64,000 bases of DNA from an uncultured Oscillospiraceae bacterium (GTDB lineage: Bacteria > Bacillota > Clostridia > Oscillospirales > Ruminococcaceae): positions 37,748 to 101,747 of the forward strand of contig CAKSEY010000014.1 in assembly GCA_934448295.1 (NCBI GenBank), written 5' to 3'. Below the pieces are notes generated by a model. The model did not search any database, had not been told where the DNA came from, and saw nothing but the letters and a program-made list of their open reading frames with translations. Positions 1 to 8,495 of this stretch are shown here, in pieces. Within the stretch, counting starts at the first letter, position 1, and the number at the start of each line of letters is the position of its first letter. Made by a program: the position numbers and the translations under genes.

Positions 1-1056
1 GTCGAGCGCCTTGATTATCGCAGCGGGGCGGAAATCGAACACCTTTGCTACCGCTTCGGAGATGGCCTCGTCGGAGATCTTTCCGGTGCCGAAAGTGTCA
101 ACGAAGATGGAAACGGGCTTTGCAACGCCGATAGCGTAGGCGACCTCTATCTCCGCCTTGTCGGCAAGACCAGCGGCGACCACGTTCTTCGCCGCATAGC
201 GTGCCATGTAAGCCGCAGAGCGGTCTACCTTTGTCGGGTCCTTGCCGGAGAAGGCTCCGCCGCCGTGGCGGGAGTATCCGCCGTAGGTGTCTACGATTAT
301 CTTTCTTCCGGTGAGTCCGCTGTCGCCCATAGGCCCGCCGACAACGAAACGTCCTGTCGGGTTGATGTAATACTTGGTCTCATCGTCGAGAAGCTCCGCC
401 GGGATAGTGGGCTTTATCACCTTTTCAATTATGTCCGCGCGGATCTGCTCGAGAGCGGCGGAAGCCTTGTGCTGGGAGGATACTACAACAGTATCGACCC
501 GGGCGGGCTTGCCGTCGATGTACTCAACGGTAACCTGAGTCTTTCCGTCCGGCAGGAGGTACGGTATAGTGCCGTCCTTGCGCACCTCGGTGAGCTTCTT
601 TGCGAGCTTGTGCGCGAGGCTTATCGGCATAGGCATAAGCTCCGGGGTTTCCGTGCAGGCGTAGCCGAACATCATGCCCTGGTCGCCGGCGCCGGTGTCG
701 TGCGCGTTTTCCTCTCTGCCCTCAAGCGCGTTGTTTACGCCCATTGCGATATCCGGGGACTGCTTGTCGATGGTGGTGAACACTGCGCAGCTGTCTGCGT
801 CAAAGCCGTACTCGGAGCTGGAATATCCGATATCCTTTATCGTCCTGCGGACGATAGCGGGGATGTCTACCTGAGCTGTGGTGGTTATCTCGCCCATTAC
901 CGTTACCATACCCGTGGTGGTGATGGTCTCGCAGGCAACTCTGCCCATGGGGTCCTGCTCGAGGATCGCGTCAAGCACTGCGTCGGAGATGTTGTCGCAG
1001 ATCTTGTCGGGGTGACCCTCTGTTACGCTTTCAGATGTGAAGAAATATTTGCTCAT
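1..1056 (-). CDS. metK: S-adenosylmethionine synthetase, 3' end outside the window
   Basis: MetK makes S-adenosylmethionine from methionine and ATP in the cytoplasm. The reading frame begins MSKYFFTSESVTEGHPDK, the standard MetK start with the ATP-binding GHPDK motif. Further in are GAGDQGMMFGYA and GGAFSGKDPTKVDRS, both family signatures. 352 codons are visible; the family is near 395 residues, so roughly 40 C-terminal residues lie beyond position 1. The start at 1056 has a good ribosome binding site (AGAAAGGA). A SAM-I riboswitch and terminator precede it, so transcription should fall when SAM is plentiful. Confidence 0.97.
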   Translation of the reverse strand, partial: MSKYFFTSESVTEGHPDKICDNISDAVLDAILEQDPMGRVACETITTTGMVTVMGEITTTAQVDIPAIVRRTIKDIGYSSSEYGFDADSCAVFTTIDKQSPDIAMGVNNALEGREENAHDTGAGDQGMMFGYACTETPELMPMPISLAHKLAKKLTEVRKDGTIPYLLPDGKTQVTVEYIDGKPARVDTVVVSSQHKASAALEQIRADIIEKVIKPTIPAELLDDETKYYINPTGRFVVGGPMGDSGLTGRKIIVDTYGGYSRHGGGAFSGKDPTKVDRSAAYMARYAAKNVVAAGLADKAEIEVAYAIGVAKPVSIFVDTFGTGKISDEAISEAVAKVFDFRPAAIIKALD

Positions 1057-1091
1057 TCGTTTTTCCTTTCTCTATATCCTTAACTTCCAAT

Positions 1092-1119
1092 AAACAAAAA
1101 ACTCACTCCAGGGAGTGAG
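1092..1119 (-). terminator. SAM-riboswitch terminator of metK
   Basis: On the minus strand CTCACTCC and GGAGTGAG form an 8-bp stem followed by TTTTTTG. It sits between the SAM-I aptamer and metK, as expected for the off-state of an S-box leader. Confidence 0.9.
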
Positions 1120-1136
1120 CCGAAAATCGTATCACT

Positions 1137-1282
1137 CCTCATCTTTCGGCCGGATAAACCGCCGCAGGAAGTAGCACCTTTTCCCTCCGTACCGCATAAA
1201 TGCAGACATCGACAGGAGAGGTTGCCGGGCTTCATAGGGACCAGTCCCCCGCAAAATGCACGAAGCCGCTCTTGATAAGGTT
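1137..1282 (-). promoter_or_regulatory. SAM-I (S-box) riboswitch aptamer
   Basis: The minus strand reads CTTATCAAGAGcgGC, then GGGGGACTGGTCCCTATGAAGCCCGGCAACC, GGTGCTACTTCC and finally GATGAG closing the basal stem. These are the conserved blocks of the SAM-I aptamer: kink-turn, pseudoknot loop and GGUGC-UA-UUCC internal loop. With the following terminator it forms a complete transcriptional SAM-off switch for metK. Confidence 0.96.
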
Positions 1283-1296
1283 TTTTGTCGATATTT

Positions 1297-1325
1297 AGTA
1301 TAGCATATACTAATCGCTTTGTCAA
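1297..1325 (-). promoter_or_regulatory. metK promoter
   Basis: TTGACA and TATACT on the minus strand are separated by exactly 17 bp. The predicted start lies just upstream of the SAM-I aptamer. Confidence 0.9.
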
Positions 1326-1377
1326 TACCCTGACTCCATTTCACGAAAAATATTTTGTCTGAAAAATCTCATACAAA

Positions 1378-1415
1378 CATCAGACCCCCGCGATTTTACC
1401 CGCGGGGGTCTGATG
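1378..1415. repeat. Perfect 15-bp inverted repeat between metK and pyk
   Basis: CATCAGACCCCCGCG at 1378-1392 is repeated in inverse at 1401-1415 around an 8-nt loop. Neither side has a convincing U-tract and both neighbouring genes are transcribed away from it, so a terminator role is not obvious. The rest of 1413-1633 shows no gene. Confidence 0.7.
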
Positions 1416-1633
1416 CTGGTTTGGTTGGTAATTATATGAAAAGGTGCGGTTGGCATTTTAATGTAAAGCTCCGGTCTGTGTCCCGATTTGCTGTTTCCTT
1501 TGCTTTACGGTTATATTATAACCATGCAACGTGAATTATATACGTTAGGAATGTGAAAAATAGATAAAAACGCATACGCAAAACTGGAGGAACTTACAAA
1601 GAATATCTTATCATGGATTTTACAAATCCTGCC

Positions 1634-1662
1634 TTGATTTATAGGCGGAAAAATGCTATAAT
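1634..1662 (+). promoter_or_regulatory. pyk promoter
   Basis: TTGATT and TATAAT with a 17-bp spacer, about 60 bp upstream of the pyk start. It supports choosing the internal methionine at 1724, because the more upstream in-frame ATG at 1613 precedes this promoter. Confidence 0.85.
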
Positions 1663-1723
1663 AAATAGAAATAGCGTTTTGAGCTATCGTATCCACCAGA
1701 CAAAAGAACGGAGTGTACACCTA

Positions 1724-3508
1724 ATGAGAAGAACCAAAATCGTATGCACACTGGGTCCTGCGACAAAGGACGATAAAATACTTCGCGCGCTGATAGACAG
1801 CGGCATGGACGTTGCCCGCCAGAATTTCTCCCACGGCACGCACGAGAGCCACAAGGTAGACCACGACCGGGTCATCCGCATTGCGAAGGAGGCGGGGAAG
1901 CCCGTTGCCACCCTGCTTGACACCAAGGGTCCGGAGGTAAGGCTGCGCAAGTTCAAGGGCGGCGTGAAGCCCGAGATAAAGACCGGCGGCGTTTTCACCC
2001 TCACCACCCGCGAGGAGGAGGGAACGGCGGAGCGCGCTTCCGTCAGCTACAAGGGGCTGCCCGGGGATATCTCCGCAGGCACGCGTATTCTCATTGACGA
2101 TGGAAATATCGTGCTCCGCTGCAACGAAATAAAGGACAACGGCGATGAAACCTCCGATATTGTGTGCTCCATACTCAACGGCGGCGTGCTCTCCGACAAC
2201 AAGGGCGTGAACGTCCCCGGGGTGAAGCTCTCCATGCCCTACATCAGCGCGGTGGACGAAAGCGATATCCGCTTTGCGGCGCAGGAAAACTTTGATTTCG
2301 TTGCGGCAAGCTTCGTGACCTGCGCGGACGATATCCTGGAGGTCAGAAAGATCCTCGAGGAAGAGGGCAGACCTGATATCCGCATTATCGCAAAGATCGA
2401 AAGCGGCGACGGCGTGCGCAACATAGATTCTATCCTGCACGTTGCGGACGGAATAATGGTAGCCCGCGGCGACATGGGCGTTGAGATCCCCTTTGAGGAG
2501 ATACCCCAGCTCCAGAAAATGCTCATCAAGAAGGGCTACAACGCCAACAAGCAGGTCATTACGGCGACCCAGATGCTGGAATCCATGATAAAGAACCCCC
2601 GCCCGACCCGTGCGGAGACCACCGACGTTGCCAACGCTATCTACGACGGCACCAGCGCGATAATGCTCTCCGGCGAGACCGCCGCAGGTCTCCACCCGGT
2701 GGAGGCTGTGCGCACCATGGCGCTCATAGCGGAGACCACCGAGAAGGCCATCGACTACAAGAAGCGCTTCTACAAGCTGGAGAATCCTGATGTGGTGAAC
2801 GTTTCCACGGCTATCTCCCACGCGACTGTTTCGGCGGCGATGGATCTCGGCGCCACTGCGATAATCACCGTCACCAAGACCGGCACCACCGCGCGTATGC
2901 TCTCCCGCTACCGCCCGGAGTGCCCGATAATCTCCTGCACCACCAGCGAGACCACGCTCCGCCAGATGGCGCTTTCCTGGGGAGTTATCCCGCTGATGGC
3001 GGAGGAGCGCATGACCTCCACCGACGACCTTATCCACCACGCGGTGCAGAAGGCTGTGGAGGCTGGGCTGCTCAACAACGGCGACCTGGTCGTAATCACC
3101 GCCGGAGTTCCGCTGGGAGTTTCCGGCACCACGAATCTGATGAAGGTGCACATTGTCGGCGATGTTCTGGTAACGGGTCACGGGGCGACCTCCGGCACAG
3201 TGACCGCCACCGCCTGCGTATGCAAGGACGAAGCGGACGCGGCAAAGTACTTCAATTCCGGCGAGATACTTGTAATTCCGCACACCAGCAACGCTATTCT
3301 TCCGCTGATGAAAACTGCGGCGGGAATCATCACCGAGGAACGCGGCGACGACAGCCACGCGGCTATCGTAGGCATGACGCTGGATATCCCGGTTATCACC
3401 GGAGCCTCCAACGCGACCCAGATACTGCGCTCTGGCACGGCGGTCACCATTGACGCTGAGAAGGGCATAGTTACAAGCGGACACCCCGCCGAAGATGAGG
3501 ATAAGTAA
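1724..3508 (+). CDS. pyk: Pyruvate kinase with C-terminal PEP-utiliser-like domain
   Basis: Converts phosphoenolpyruvate and ADP to pyruvate and ATP. The 594-residue product starts MRRTKIVCTLGPA and carries the pyruvate kinase barrel motifs IIAKIESGDGVRNID, MVARGDMGVEIP and ATQMLESMI. After the normal kinase C-domain it continues about 110 residues with GGIITEERGDDSHAAIVG-type sequence, resembling the phosphohistidine domain of PEP-utilising enzymes. This long form is typical of Bacillus and Clostridia. The start is set by the promoter at 1634-1662. A strong terminator follows and the gene appears monocistronic. Confidence 0.97.
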   Translation: MRRTKIVCTLGPATKDDKILRALIDSGMDVARQNFSHGTHESHKVDHDRVIRIAKEAGKPVATLLDTKGPEVRLRKFKGGVKPEIKTGGVFTLTTREEEGTAERASVSYKGLPGDISAGTRILIDDGNIVLRCNEIKDNGDETSDIVCSILNGGVLSDNKGVNVPGVKLSMPYISAVDESDIRFAAQENFDFVAASFVTCADDILEVRKILEEEGRPDIRIIAKIESGDGVRNIDSILHVADGIMVARGDMGVEIPFEEIPQLQKMLIKKGYNANKQVITATQMLESMIKNPRPTRAETTDVANAIYDGTSAIMLSGETAAGLHPVEAVRTMALIAETTEKAIDYKKRFYKLENPDVVNVSTAISHATVSAAMDLGATAIITVTKTGTTARMLSRYRPECPIISCTTSETTLRQMALSWGVIPLMAEERMTSTDDLIHHAVQKAVEAGLLNNGDLVVITAGVPLGVSGTTNLMKVHIVGDVLVTGHGATSGTVTATACVCKDEADAAKYFNSGEILVIPHTSNAILPLMKTAAGIITEERGDDSHAAIVGMTLDIPVITGASNATQILRSGTAVTIDAEKGIVTSGHPAEDEDK

Positions 3509-3515
3509 TAAAAAT

Positions 3516-3555
3516 GCCGCGCAGGTCGATTCAGCCTGCGCGGCGGTTTTCTCTT
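3516..3555 (+). terminator. pyk terminator
   Basis: GCCGCGCAGG and CCTGCGCGGC form a 10-bp stem followed by a short T-rich stretch, directly after the pyk stop. Confidence 0.88.
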
Positions 3556-3561
3556 AATGAA

Positions 3562-3642
3562 ACGCTGAGTAAAACAAAATCTCCGCGTTTAAACAAGCGA
3601 ACTTGTGCGTCAGATTTTGTTACGCTACGCTTTATTCAGCGT
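3562..3642. repeat. 81-bp palindromic repeat
   Basis: Outer arms ACGCTGAGTAAA and TTTATTCAGCGT and inner arms ACAAAATCT and AGATTTTGT nest around a small ACAAG/CTTGT hairpin. It lies between two terminators and is not explained by either gene; it looks like a MITE-like or REP-like sequence. Confidence 0.6.
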
Positions 3643-3649
3643 ATCCCTA

Positions 3650-3686
3650 AAAAAATCCCTGCGGTTTTATGCCGCAGGGATTTTTA
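3650..3686. terminator. Bidirectional terminator
   Basis: AAATCCCTGCGG and CCGCAGGGATTT form a GC-rich stem with A-tract and T-tract on either side. On the minus strand it ends the small membrane-protein gene. Confidence 0.88.
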
Positions 3687-3698
3687 TGTACCCGTAAA

Positions 3699-3965
3699 TT
3701 ACTTGATGATGGTGATATTGCCGAGAAGGGGAACGCGGGTCTCCTGACCCTGGCAAGCGCCAACGAAAGCGATTATCCAGCATACGAATATGAATACGCT
3801 CCATGCCCAGCCAACAACCGGAATAGCGCTAAGCAGAGAGAACAGCACCAGAACCAGCGCCTGGTTGATGTGGAACTTTGCGCCTTCCTTATCGCCTGCG
3901 AGATAAGCTATGAGAAGTCCTATCCATGTAAGGTAAGCAACGATACCTGTTGTTTTTGCGTCCAT
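3699..3965 (-). CDS. Small membrane protein, DUF4870/Tic20-like
   Basis: An 88-residue product with three hydrophobic segments (about residues 8-24, 34-50 and 51-70) and a conserved FHINQALVLVL stretch, as in the DUF4870/Tic20-like family of small multi-pass membrane proteins of unknown function. The start is supported by AGGAGG seven bases upstream and by a promoter at 4050-4078. It is a single-gene unit with a terminator behind it. Function cannot be stated. Confidence 0.75.
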   Translation of the reverse strand: MDAKTTGIVAYLTWIGLLIAYLAGDKEGAKFHINQALVLVLFSLLSAIPVVGWAWSVFIFVCWIIAFVGACQGQETRVPLLGNITIIK

Positions 3966-4049
3966 AAAAATTACCTCCTGAAATTAAGCGCCCGCGCGTA
4001 AGACTGCCACAAGTCCCTGCGATATTTTATTGCGGCGCTCTATAATATA

Positions 4050-4078
4050 ATGATATAATAAAAATTAGCTTTTGTCAA
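4050..4078 (-). promoter_or_regulatory. Promoter of the DUF4870-like gene
   Basis: TTGACA and TATCAT on the minus strand with a 17-bp spacer. Confidence 0.75.
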
Positions 4079-4114
4079 CAAATACGGCGCATATTTCAGG
4101 TACCTGAAAAGATT

Positions 4115-5536
4115 TTATACGAAAAAGCTAAAAATTTCTTTCTTGTTATCAAGTATATCGGTAAATCTGTCCAAATATTCGTAAGGGTATTTAGGGTTCA
4201 TAAGGCGGACTATCCTGCCGCCCCGCCTGTCCACAAGCTTTGTGGAGGCTCCCGCGCCCACCGCAAGTATCGTCTGGAGCTCCTCCATGATGTAGGCGTT
4301 GTAGAGGCTTTCGCAGCCCGGCTTTGAATAACCGGTGTTCTCCTGGTTGTCGGCGGTGTTTTTCTGCCGGTAGAGGTAGTAGGGAACGTACCCGCATTCC
4401 GCCAGCTTCTGGTGGGAGTAGTCTATCATGCGCTCAGCGGCTCCGGCTTCGCTGTCGCAGCCCTCGTGGAACAGCCGTGCCGCGCGTTTCAGGGACAGGC
4501 TGTGCACCGTGATGTTCTCCGGGGAAAGCGCGCACACCCGGTCTAGGCTCGCGGTGAAGCTCTCGTAAGTGTCTGTCGGAAGTCCCGCGATAAGATCCAT
4601 GTTTATCACGCTGAATCCGACTTCCCGCGCCATCAGGAACGCCTGCTCGGTCTGGGCGCTGTCGTGAGCCCTGCCGATGGCTTTCAGCACGTCGTCGTTC
4701 ATCGTCTGGGGATTCACGCTGACGCGCCCGGCTCCCGCCGCCTTTATCGCTTCCAGCTTTTCGAGGGTTATCGTGTCCGGGCGGCCGGCTTCAACGGTGA
4801 ATTCCCGGATATGCGACAGGTCGAAGCATTCCAGCCCGGCAAACAGCCGCTTTAGCTGCTCTGCGGATAGCACCGTGGGAGTCCCGCCTCCGACATATAT
4901 CGTATCGGGGATAAGCCCCAGATGCCGGGATATCGAAGCAAGCTGCCTCATTTCCTCGGTCATTCTGCCGAGGTATTCGTCAAGCCGCGCCGCCGCCTGC
5001 TGGACAGAATGCGACACGAAGCTGCAATAACTGCACCTTGTGGGACAAAAAGGAATGGAGATGTACAGGCTGAACGAATTTGCGGGGATACTCGCTTCAA
5101 GCGGCTTCTGGACCTGCTCTATCCTGCGGGCGAGGGCGAGCTTCCGGCTGCTGACGAGATACCCCTGAGCCGCCTGGACGTCCGTCATCTGTGACAGCAC
5201 CTTTACCGGGCGCACTCCCGTGAGAATGCCCCAGGGCAGGTCGCGCCCGGTGAACTCCCGGAGAGCCTTGTACAGCAGGATACACATTTCGCGCTCCTGC
5301 TCCTTTTCCGGCATATCCGCAGAAACGCTGCGGCTCATGGAGTAGCGCTTTCCGCCGCATACAAGCTCCACAAGCAGGGTGTACCCGCCGCCGTTTTCCG
5401 TGCGCTCGGTCAGGCAGTATTCGCCCTGTGCGTCCGCCCTTTCGGTGGAGAGCTTTATCTGGACTGGCGGAAAAAAGCTCCTGAAAAGCCGTTCCATCTC
5501 GTATTGAAATTTGTGATTGCTGAAAATAAGTGTCAT
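4115..5536 (-). CDS. hemZ: HemZ-type radical SAM oxidoreductase (coproporphyrinogen dehydrogenase-like)
   Basis: A 473-residue radical SAM protein of the HemN/HemZ group. The motif CPTRCSYCSF (CX3CX2C) that binds the 4Fe-4S cluster follows a roughly 160-residue N-terminal extension typical of HemZ; YVGGGTPTVL and GRVSVNPQTMND are HemN-family signatures. The family oxidises coproporphyrinogen III without oxygen or acts in haem handling; the substrate here is not proven. The ATG at 5536 overlaps the stop of the HAD gene as ATGA, which suggests translational coupling and fixes the start. Confidence 0.88.
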   Translation of the reverse strand: MTLIFSNHKFQYEMERLFRSFFPPVQIKLSTERADAQGEYCLTERTENGGGYTLLVELVCGGKRYSMSRSVSADMPEKEQEREMCILLYKALREFTGRDLPWGILTGVRPVKVLSQMTDVQAAQGYLVSSRKLALARRIEQVQKPLEASIPANSFSLYISIPFCPTRCSYCSFVSHSVQQAAARLDEYLGRMTEEMRQLASISRHLGLIPDTIYVGGGTPTVLSAEQLKRLFAGLECFDLSHIREFTVEAGRPDTITLEKLEAIKAAGAGRVSVNPQTMNDDVLKAIGRAHDSAQTEQAFLMAREVGFSVINMDLIAGLPTDTYESFTASLDRVCALSPENITVHSLSLKRAARLFHEGCDSEAGAAERMIDYSHQKLAECGYVPYYLYRQKNTADNQENTGYSKPGCESLYNAYIMEELQTILAVGAGASTKLVDRRGGRIVRLMNPKYPYEYLDRFTDILDNKKEIFSFFV

Positions 5537-6291
5537 TTCGTATATCCTTTTTGTTGCTTGAATAAATACTCCGTCACGAATTCCGGAAACCTGTCCCGGG
5601 GAGCGGTGAGCTTTCTGCGCGCGGTTATCATGTCCTCCGGCATATCGTCCGGGAACAGTGCCGTATCTGCGATATTCAGCAGGGGCACGTCCATATGGCT
5701 GTCGCCCGCGCATACTATCTCCCGCCCGGGGGCTGTCCTGTCCGCAAGCCGTTTTGCGAGGGCTCCCTTGCAGAGCTTTTCCGGCAGGGCGTACAGCTTC
5801 GCGCCGGTATGGAAGCACCTCACGCGCTCCCCGGCGGCTTTTTGCAGCGATTCCAGCGAGATCTCCGGGAGCTGTGACTTTGTGAAGAGGAACAGCCCGT
5901 CAACCATGCGTATCTCAAAGCTGCGGTGAGGGTCGCGCTCCATTGCTTCGCGGCAGCGGGAAAGCTCCGCGCGGCATTCCTGGGTGAAGCTGCGGGTCAG
6001 CTCCTCCCATTCCGGGTCGGGGACGCCGTTTATCAGCAGGGTGCCGCCGTTGTCCGCGAGGGCGTATTCCGGCGCGAAGCCCTCCGGGAAGCTTATCCTG
6101 CGGTACTGCTCAATGCTCCGGGTGGTCACAGGAATCACTGCAAGCCCGGGCAGAAGCTCCGCCTGCCTTGCCGTAATGCAGGATATCTCAGCGCCGTCCT
6201 TGTATTCGCAGACGATATCCCCGGGCAGCCTTTTCCCGGCGGAAAAAATCAGCGTGCCGTCAAGGTCGGAGAAGAAAACCGCGTCACACAT
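5533..6291 (-). CDS. HAD-superfamily phosphatase of the TRSP/StiP operon
   Basis: A 252-residue HAD hydrolase. The catalytic motif DLDGTL is at residues 10-15, motif II lies near VIPVTTRS, and the C-terminal GDSHMDVPLL supplies the metal-binding aspartates. It overlaps the PRTase-TRSP-StiP gene upstream by 8 bp and hemZ downstream by 4 bp. In the stress-response clusters described by Aravind and co-workers, HAD phosphatases sit beside PRTase/TRSP proteins and are proposed to dephosphorylate a nucleoside-like product. That role here is inference. Confidence 0.85.
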   Translation of the reverse strand: MCDAVFFSDLDGTLIFSAGKRLPGDIVCEYKDGAEISCITARQAELLPGLAVIPVTTRSIEQYRRISFPEGFAPEYALADNGGTLLINGVPDPEWEELTRSFTQECRAELSRCREAMERDPHRSFEIRMVDGLFLFTKSQLPEISLESLQKAAGERVRCFHTGAKLYALPEKLCKGALAKRLADRTAPGREIVCAGDSHMDVPLLNIADTALFPDDMPEDMITARRKLTAPRDRFPEFVTEYLFKQQKGYTK

Positions 6292-8473
6292 TGTCCATCA
6301 CCCTGATTATGCCGCAGGCTTCGTAGCACCGGAGCGGGTACTCCCGGACTTCAACGCCCTTTTCCTGCGCCAGCTCCACAATGTGCCGGGTGAGCGGGCT
6401 GTTTTTGTCCCGCAGGAGTATCAGCTCCGGAATCCGCCGCAGCAGCACCCGGGTAGTCTCGCCGATTCCGGGTTTTACCAGCTTGATGTCCTTCACGCCG
6501 AATTTCTCCGCGATATCCCGCGCCTCAGCAAGACCGCCGCCGGATATCGCGGGGGGGAGCGGAGCGGCTTCGTAGATCATTTCGCGCTCTATCGCCGAGA
6601 TGAAATCCATTGTCCGGTCGGAGCCCGCAAGCTCCCCGAAGTACGCCGCCCCGTGGAATTCGTCCGGACTTATCAGCCCGTCTTTCAGCACGGTGCGGCT
6701 GAAAAGCCCGGAGACCACGCTGTTAAGGCAGGCGCAGGGGATAAACATATCGTCGTGAGTCCCGCACAGCCTGCAAAGCCCGGCGGGGTCGGCGAGCACG
6801 GCGATCTCGCACAGCCTGTCGAGCCTGTCCCTGCCGATACCGTATTCATACAGCGGGAATTGCTCCATAGCGCTGCGGAGGGTGCGGGTTATCATGCCCT
6901 TTCCCGTCCAGCCGTCGATGAACTGAATTCCCTCGGCGGGGTGCCGCGCGAGGATATATTCCATAGCCCGGCGGTCTATCCCGCGCCCGACGATTATCGA
7001 GATTGAGTAGTGCGGCAGAGAAACTCCGTATTTCTTCCGGATATAGCGCTTTATCAGCACTCCCGCCGGAGTGCCCGCCCGGGCGAGTGAGACCAGCACG
7101 GCGCGCCTGCCCTTTTCCGCCCATATCGCTTCGGCGACGGTGCGCACCGCGTCCGCGTTCGGCTTCGCCCAGAGCTTCAGCCCGCGTTCGTATTCCTGAA
7201 AATACGCCGGGGATGGCTCGTATTCCGCCGGGAGAAGCTCGCTGTAATGCGTGCCGCCCTGTATCAGCCTTTCGCGCTCCCTGGCGGGCAGCGGCGGGAG
7301 CTTTCCGGTGACGTCGGTCAGCAGAAGCTGAACGTCCTCCGGCGGGTAGCTTGTCGGGAGCTTCTTCCCGTGCCAGTGGACAACGATCACCTTTCTGCCG
7401 CCTGCCGCCCCGCAGAGCGCCTGCAATGCGGCTTCGTCAGGGGCTTCCGCGTCCGTCATGATAACGCTGAGGCCGCACGGCTGGCTGTTGTAGAGGTACA
7501 CGGTGCGCCCCTGGTCGTAAACGCTCGGGAGTTTTGCCCGGTTCACTATCGGATATTCTCCCGGCGCGGGCAGCTCAAACCCGCCCCTGCCTGATTCCGC
7601 CGGGAGCATGGGGCTTCTGGTGGTGCAGTGGACAACGACCCGTCCGAACTTCTCCGAGAGCATTTTCCCCAGAATGAGCGGCGCGTAGCAGAATTCCTCC
7701 GTGCCGATTATCTCCAGCACCTTGCCAGGGGAATCCGGGAATTCCGCCGCAAGCTTAGCGCAGAAGCCGCGCGTTTCCGTGATGAAGCTGTCGGAATTTA
7801 CGCCGAGCCGGGGGTCGAAAATCGCGTTTATGTGCCGTATCTCTGCGGCGCTCCGGGGCTGCGTTTCCCTGTCGGGAATGAAGCAGTCCGGAATGGCGCG
7901 GTTGGTCATGTCCTCCAGCCGGTCGAGATAAACCGGGGTCATTCCGCTGCCGGAAAGCAGCTCAAGGCTCTCCGCAGAAGCCGCCAGAGCCGCCGCGAAC
8001 ACCCCGCACCCCGGCGCAAGGCAGCCGTCCAGCGCGTTTTTGAGGTTCACGGCGGTGCGCCCGGTTGTGAATTCATCGTCCACAAAAATCACCTGCGAAG
8101 CCCTGCGGAGCGCGTCCTCGTCCCGCACGCACAGGAAGTGCCGCTTTGCGTGGCTGTGGCGCTCTTCAAAGGAAATTGCCGGCGCCCAGTCCGGGAGCTT
8201 TTCCCTTGTGGTGGTCAGCAGGAAGCAGTCGTGGAAGAATCCGGATACCACCGCGCCTATCGCCGTGGCAGTCTCCGCGAATGCGACAACAACGGTGGGC
8301 TTTTCCGAGCGCCCGTCCTGCGCCAGCTTCTGCCCGAGCTGCTCCATCAGCTTCAGCGAAGCCGCCGGGTCGGACGGGAAATGCTTAGCCTGCCGCGTGT
8401 TCAGGATTATGTGGGCGCGGTGGGGATTGTTCTCACGCTTTGCGAGAAACAGGTGCGATACGTTGCTTTTCAT
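6284..8473 (-). CDS. PRTase-TRSP-StiP fusion protein
   Basis: A 729-residue, three-part protein. Residues about 1-220 are a phosphoribosyltransferase-like domain with the PRPP loop VIFVDDEFTTGRT at 128-140. Residues about 225-380 match the TRSP domain and contain the literal motif TRSP at 285-288. Residues about 400-729 resemble the StiP/PRTase_1 family, with VSLARAGTPAGV at 461-472 and FIDGWTGKG at 518-526. These domains are usually separate neighbouring genes in tellurite/stress clusters. The start at 8473 has GGAG at good spacing; an ATG at 8491 is possible. No ter genes, ATP-grasp or lyase partner is nearby. Confidence 0.85.
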   Translation of the reverse strand: MKSNVSHLFLAKRENNPHRAHIILNTRQAKHFPSDPAASLKLMEQLGQKLAQDGRSEKPTVVVAFAETATAIGAVVSGFFHDCFLLTTTREKLPDWAPAISFEERHSHAKRHFLCVRDEDALRRASQVIFVDDEFTTGRTAVNLKNALDGCLAPGCGVFAAALAASAESLELLSGSGMTPVYLDRLEDMTNRAIPDCFIPDRETQPRSAAEIRHINAIFDPRLGVNSDSFITETRGFCAKLAAEFPDSPGKVLEIIGTEEFCYAPLILGKMLSEKFGRVVVHCTTRSPMLPAESGRGGFELPAPGEYPIVNRAKLPSVYDQGRTVYLYNSQPCGLSVIMTDAEAPDEAALQALCGAAGGRKVIVVHWHGKKLPTSYPPEDVQLLLTDVTGKLPPLPARERERLIQGGTHYSELLPAEYEPSPAYFQEYERGLKLWAKPNADAVRTVAEAIWAEKGRRAVLVSLARAGTPAGVLIKRYIRKKYGVSLPHYSISIIVGRGIDRRAMEYILARHPAEGIQFIDGWTGKGMITRTLRSAMEQFPLYEYGIGRDRLDRLCEIAVLADPAGLCRLCGTHDDMFIPCACLNSVVSGLFSRTVLKDGLISPDEFHGAAYFGELAGSDRTMDFISAIEREMIYEAAPLPPAISGGGLAEARDIAEKFGVKDIKLVKPGIGETTRVLLRRIPELILLRDKNSPLTRHIVELAQEKGVEVREYPLRCYEACGIIRVMDNV

Positions 8474-8495
8474 ATTTACTCCAAACCTCATTGTC

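Noticed and set aside
1721..3484. 587-codon open frame antisense to pyk
   Set aside because: Shadow of a GC-rich gene; no family motifs and no ribosome site, while the plus strand encodes full pyruvate kinase.
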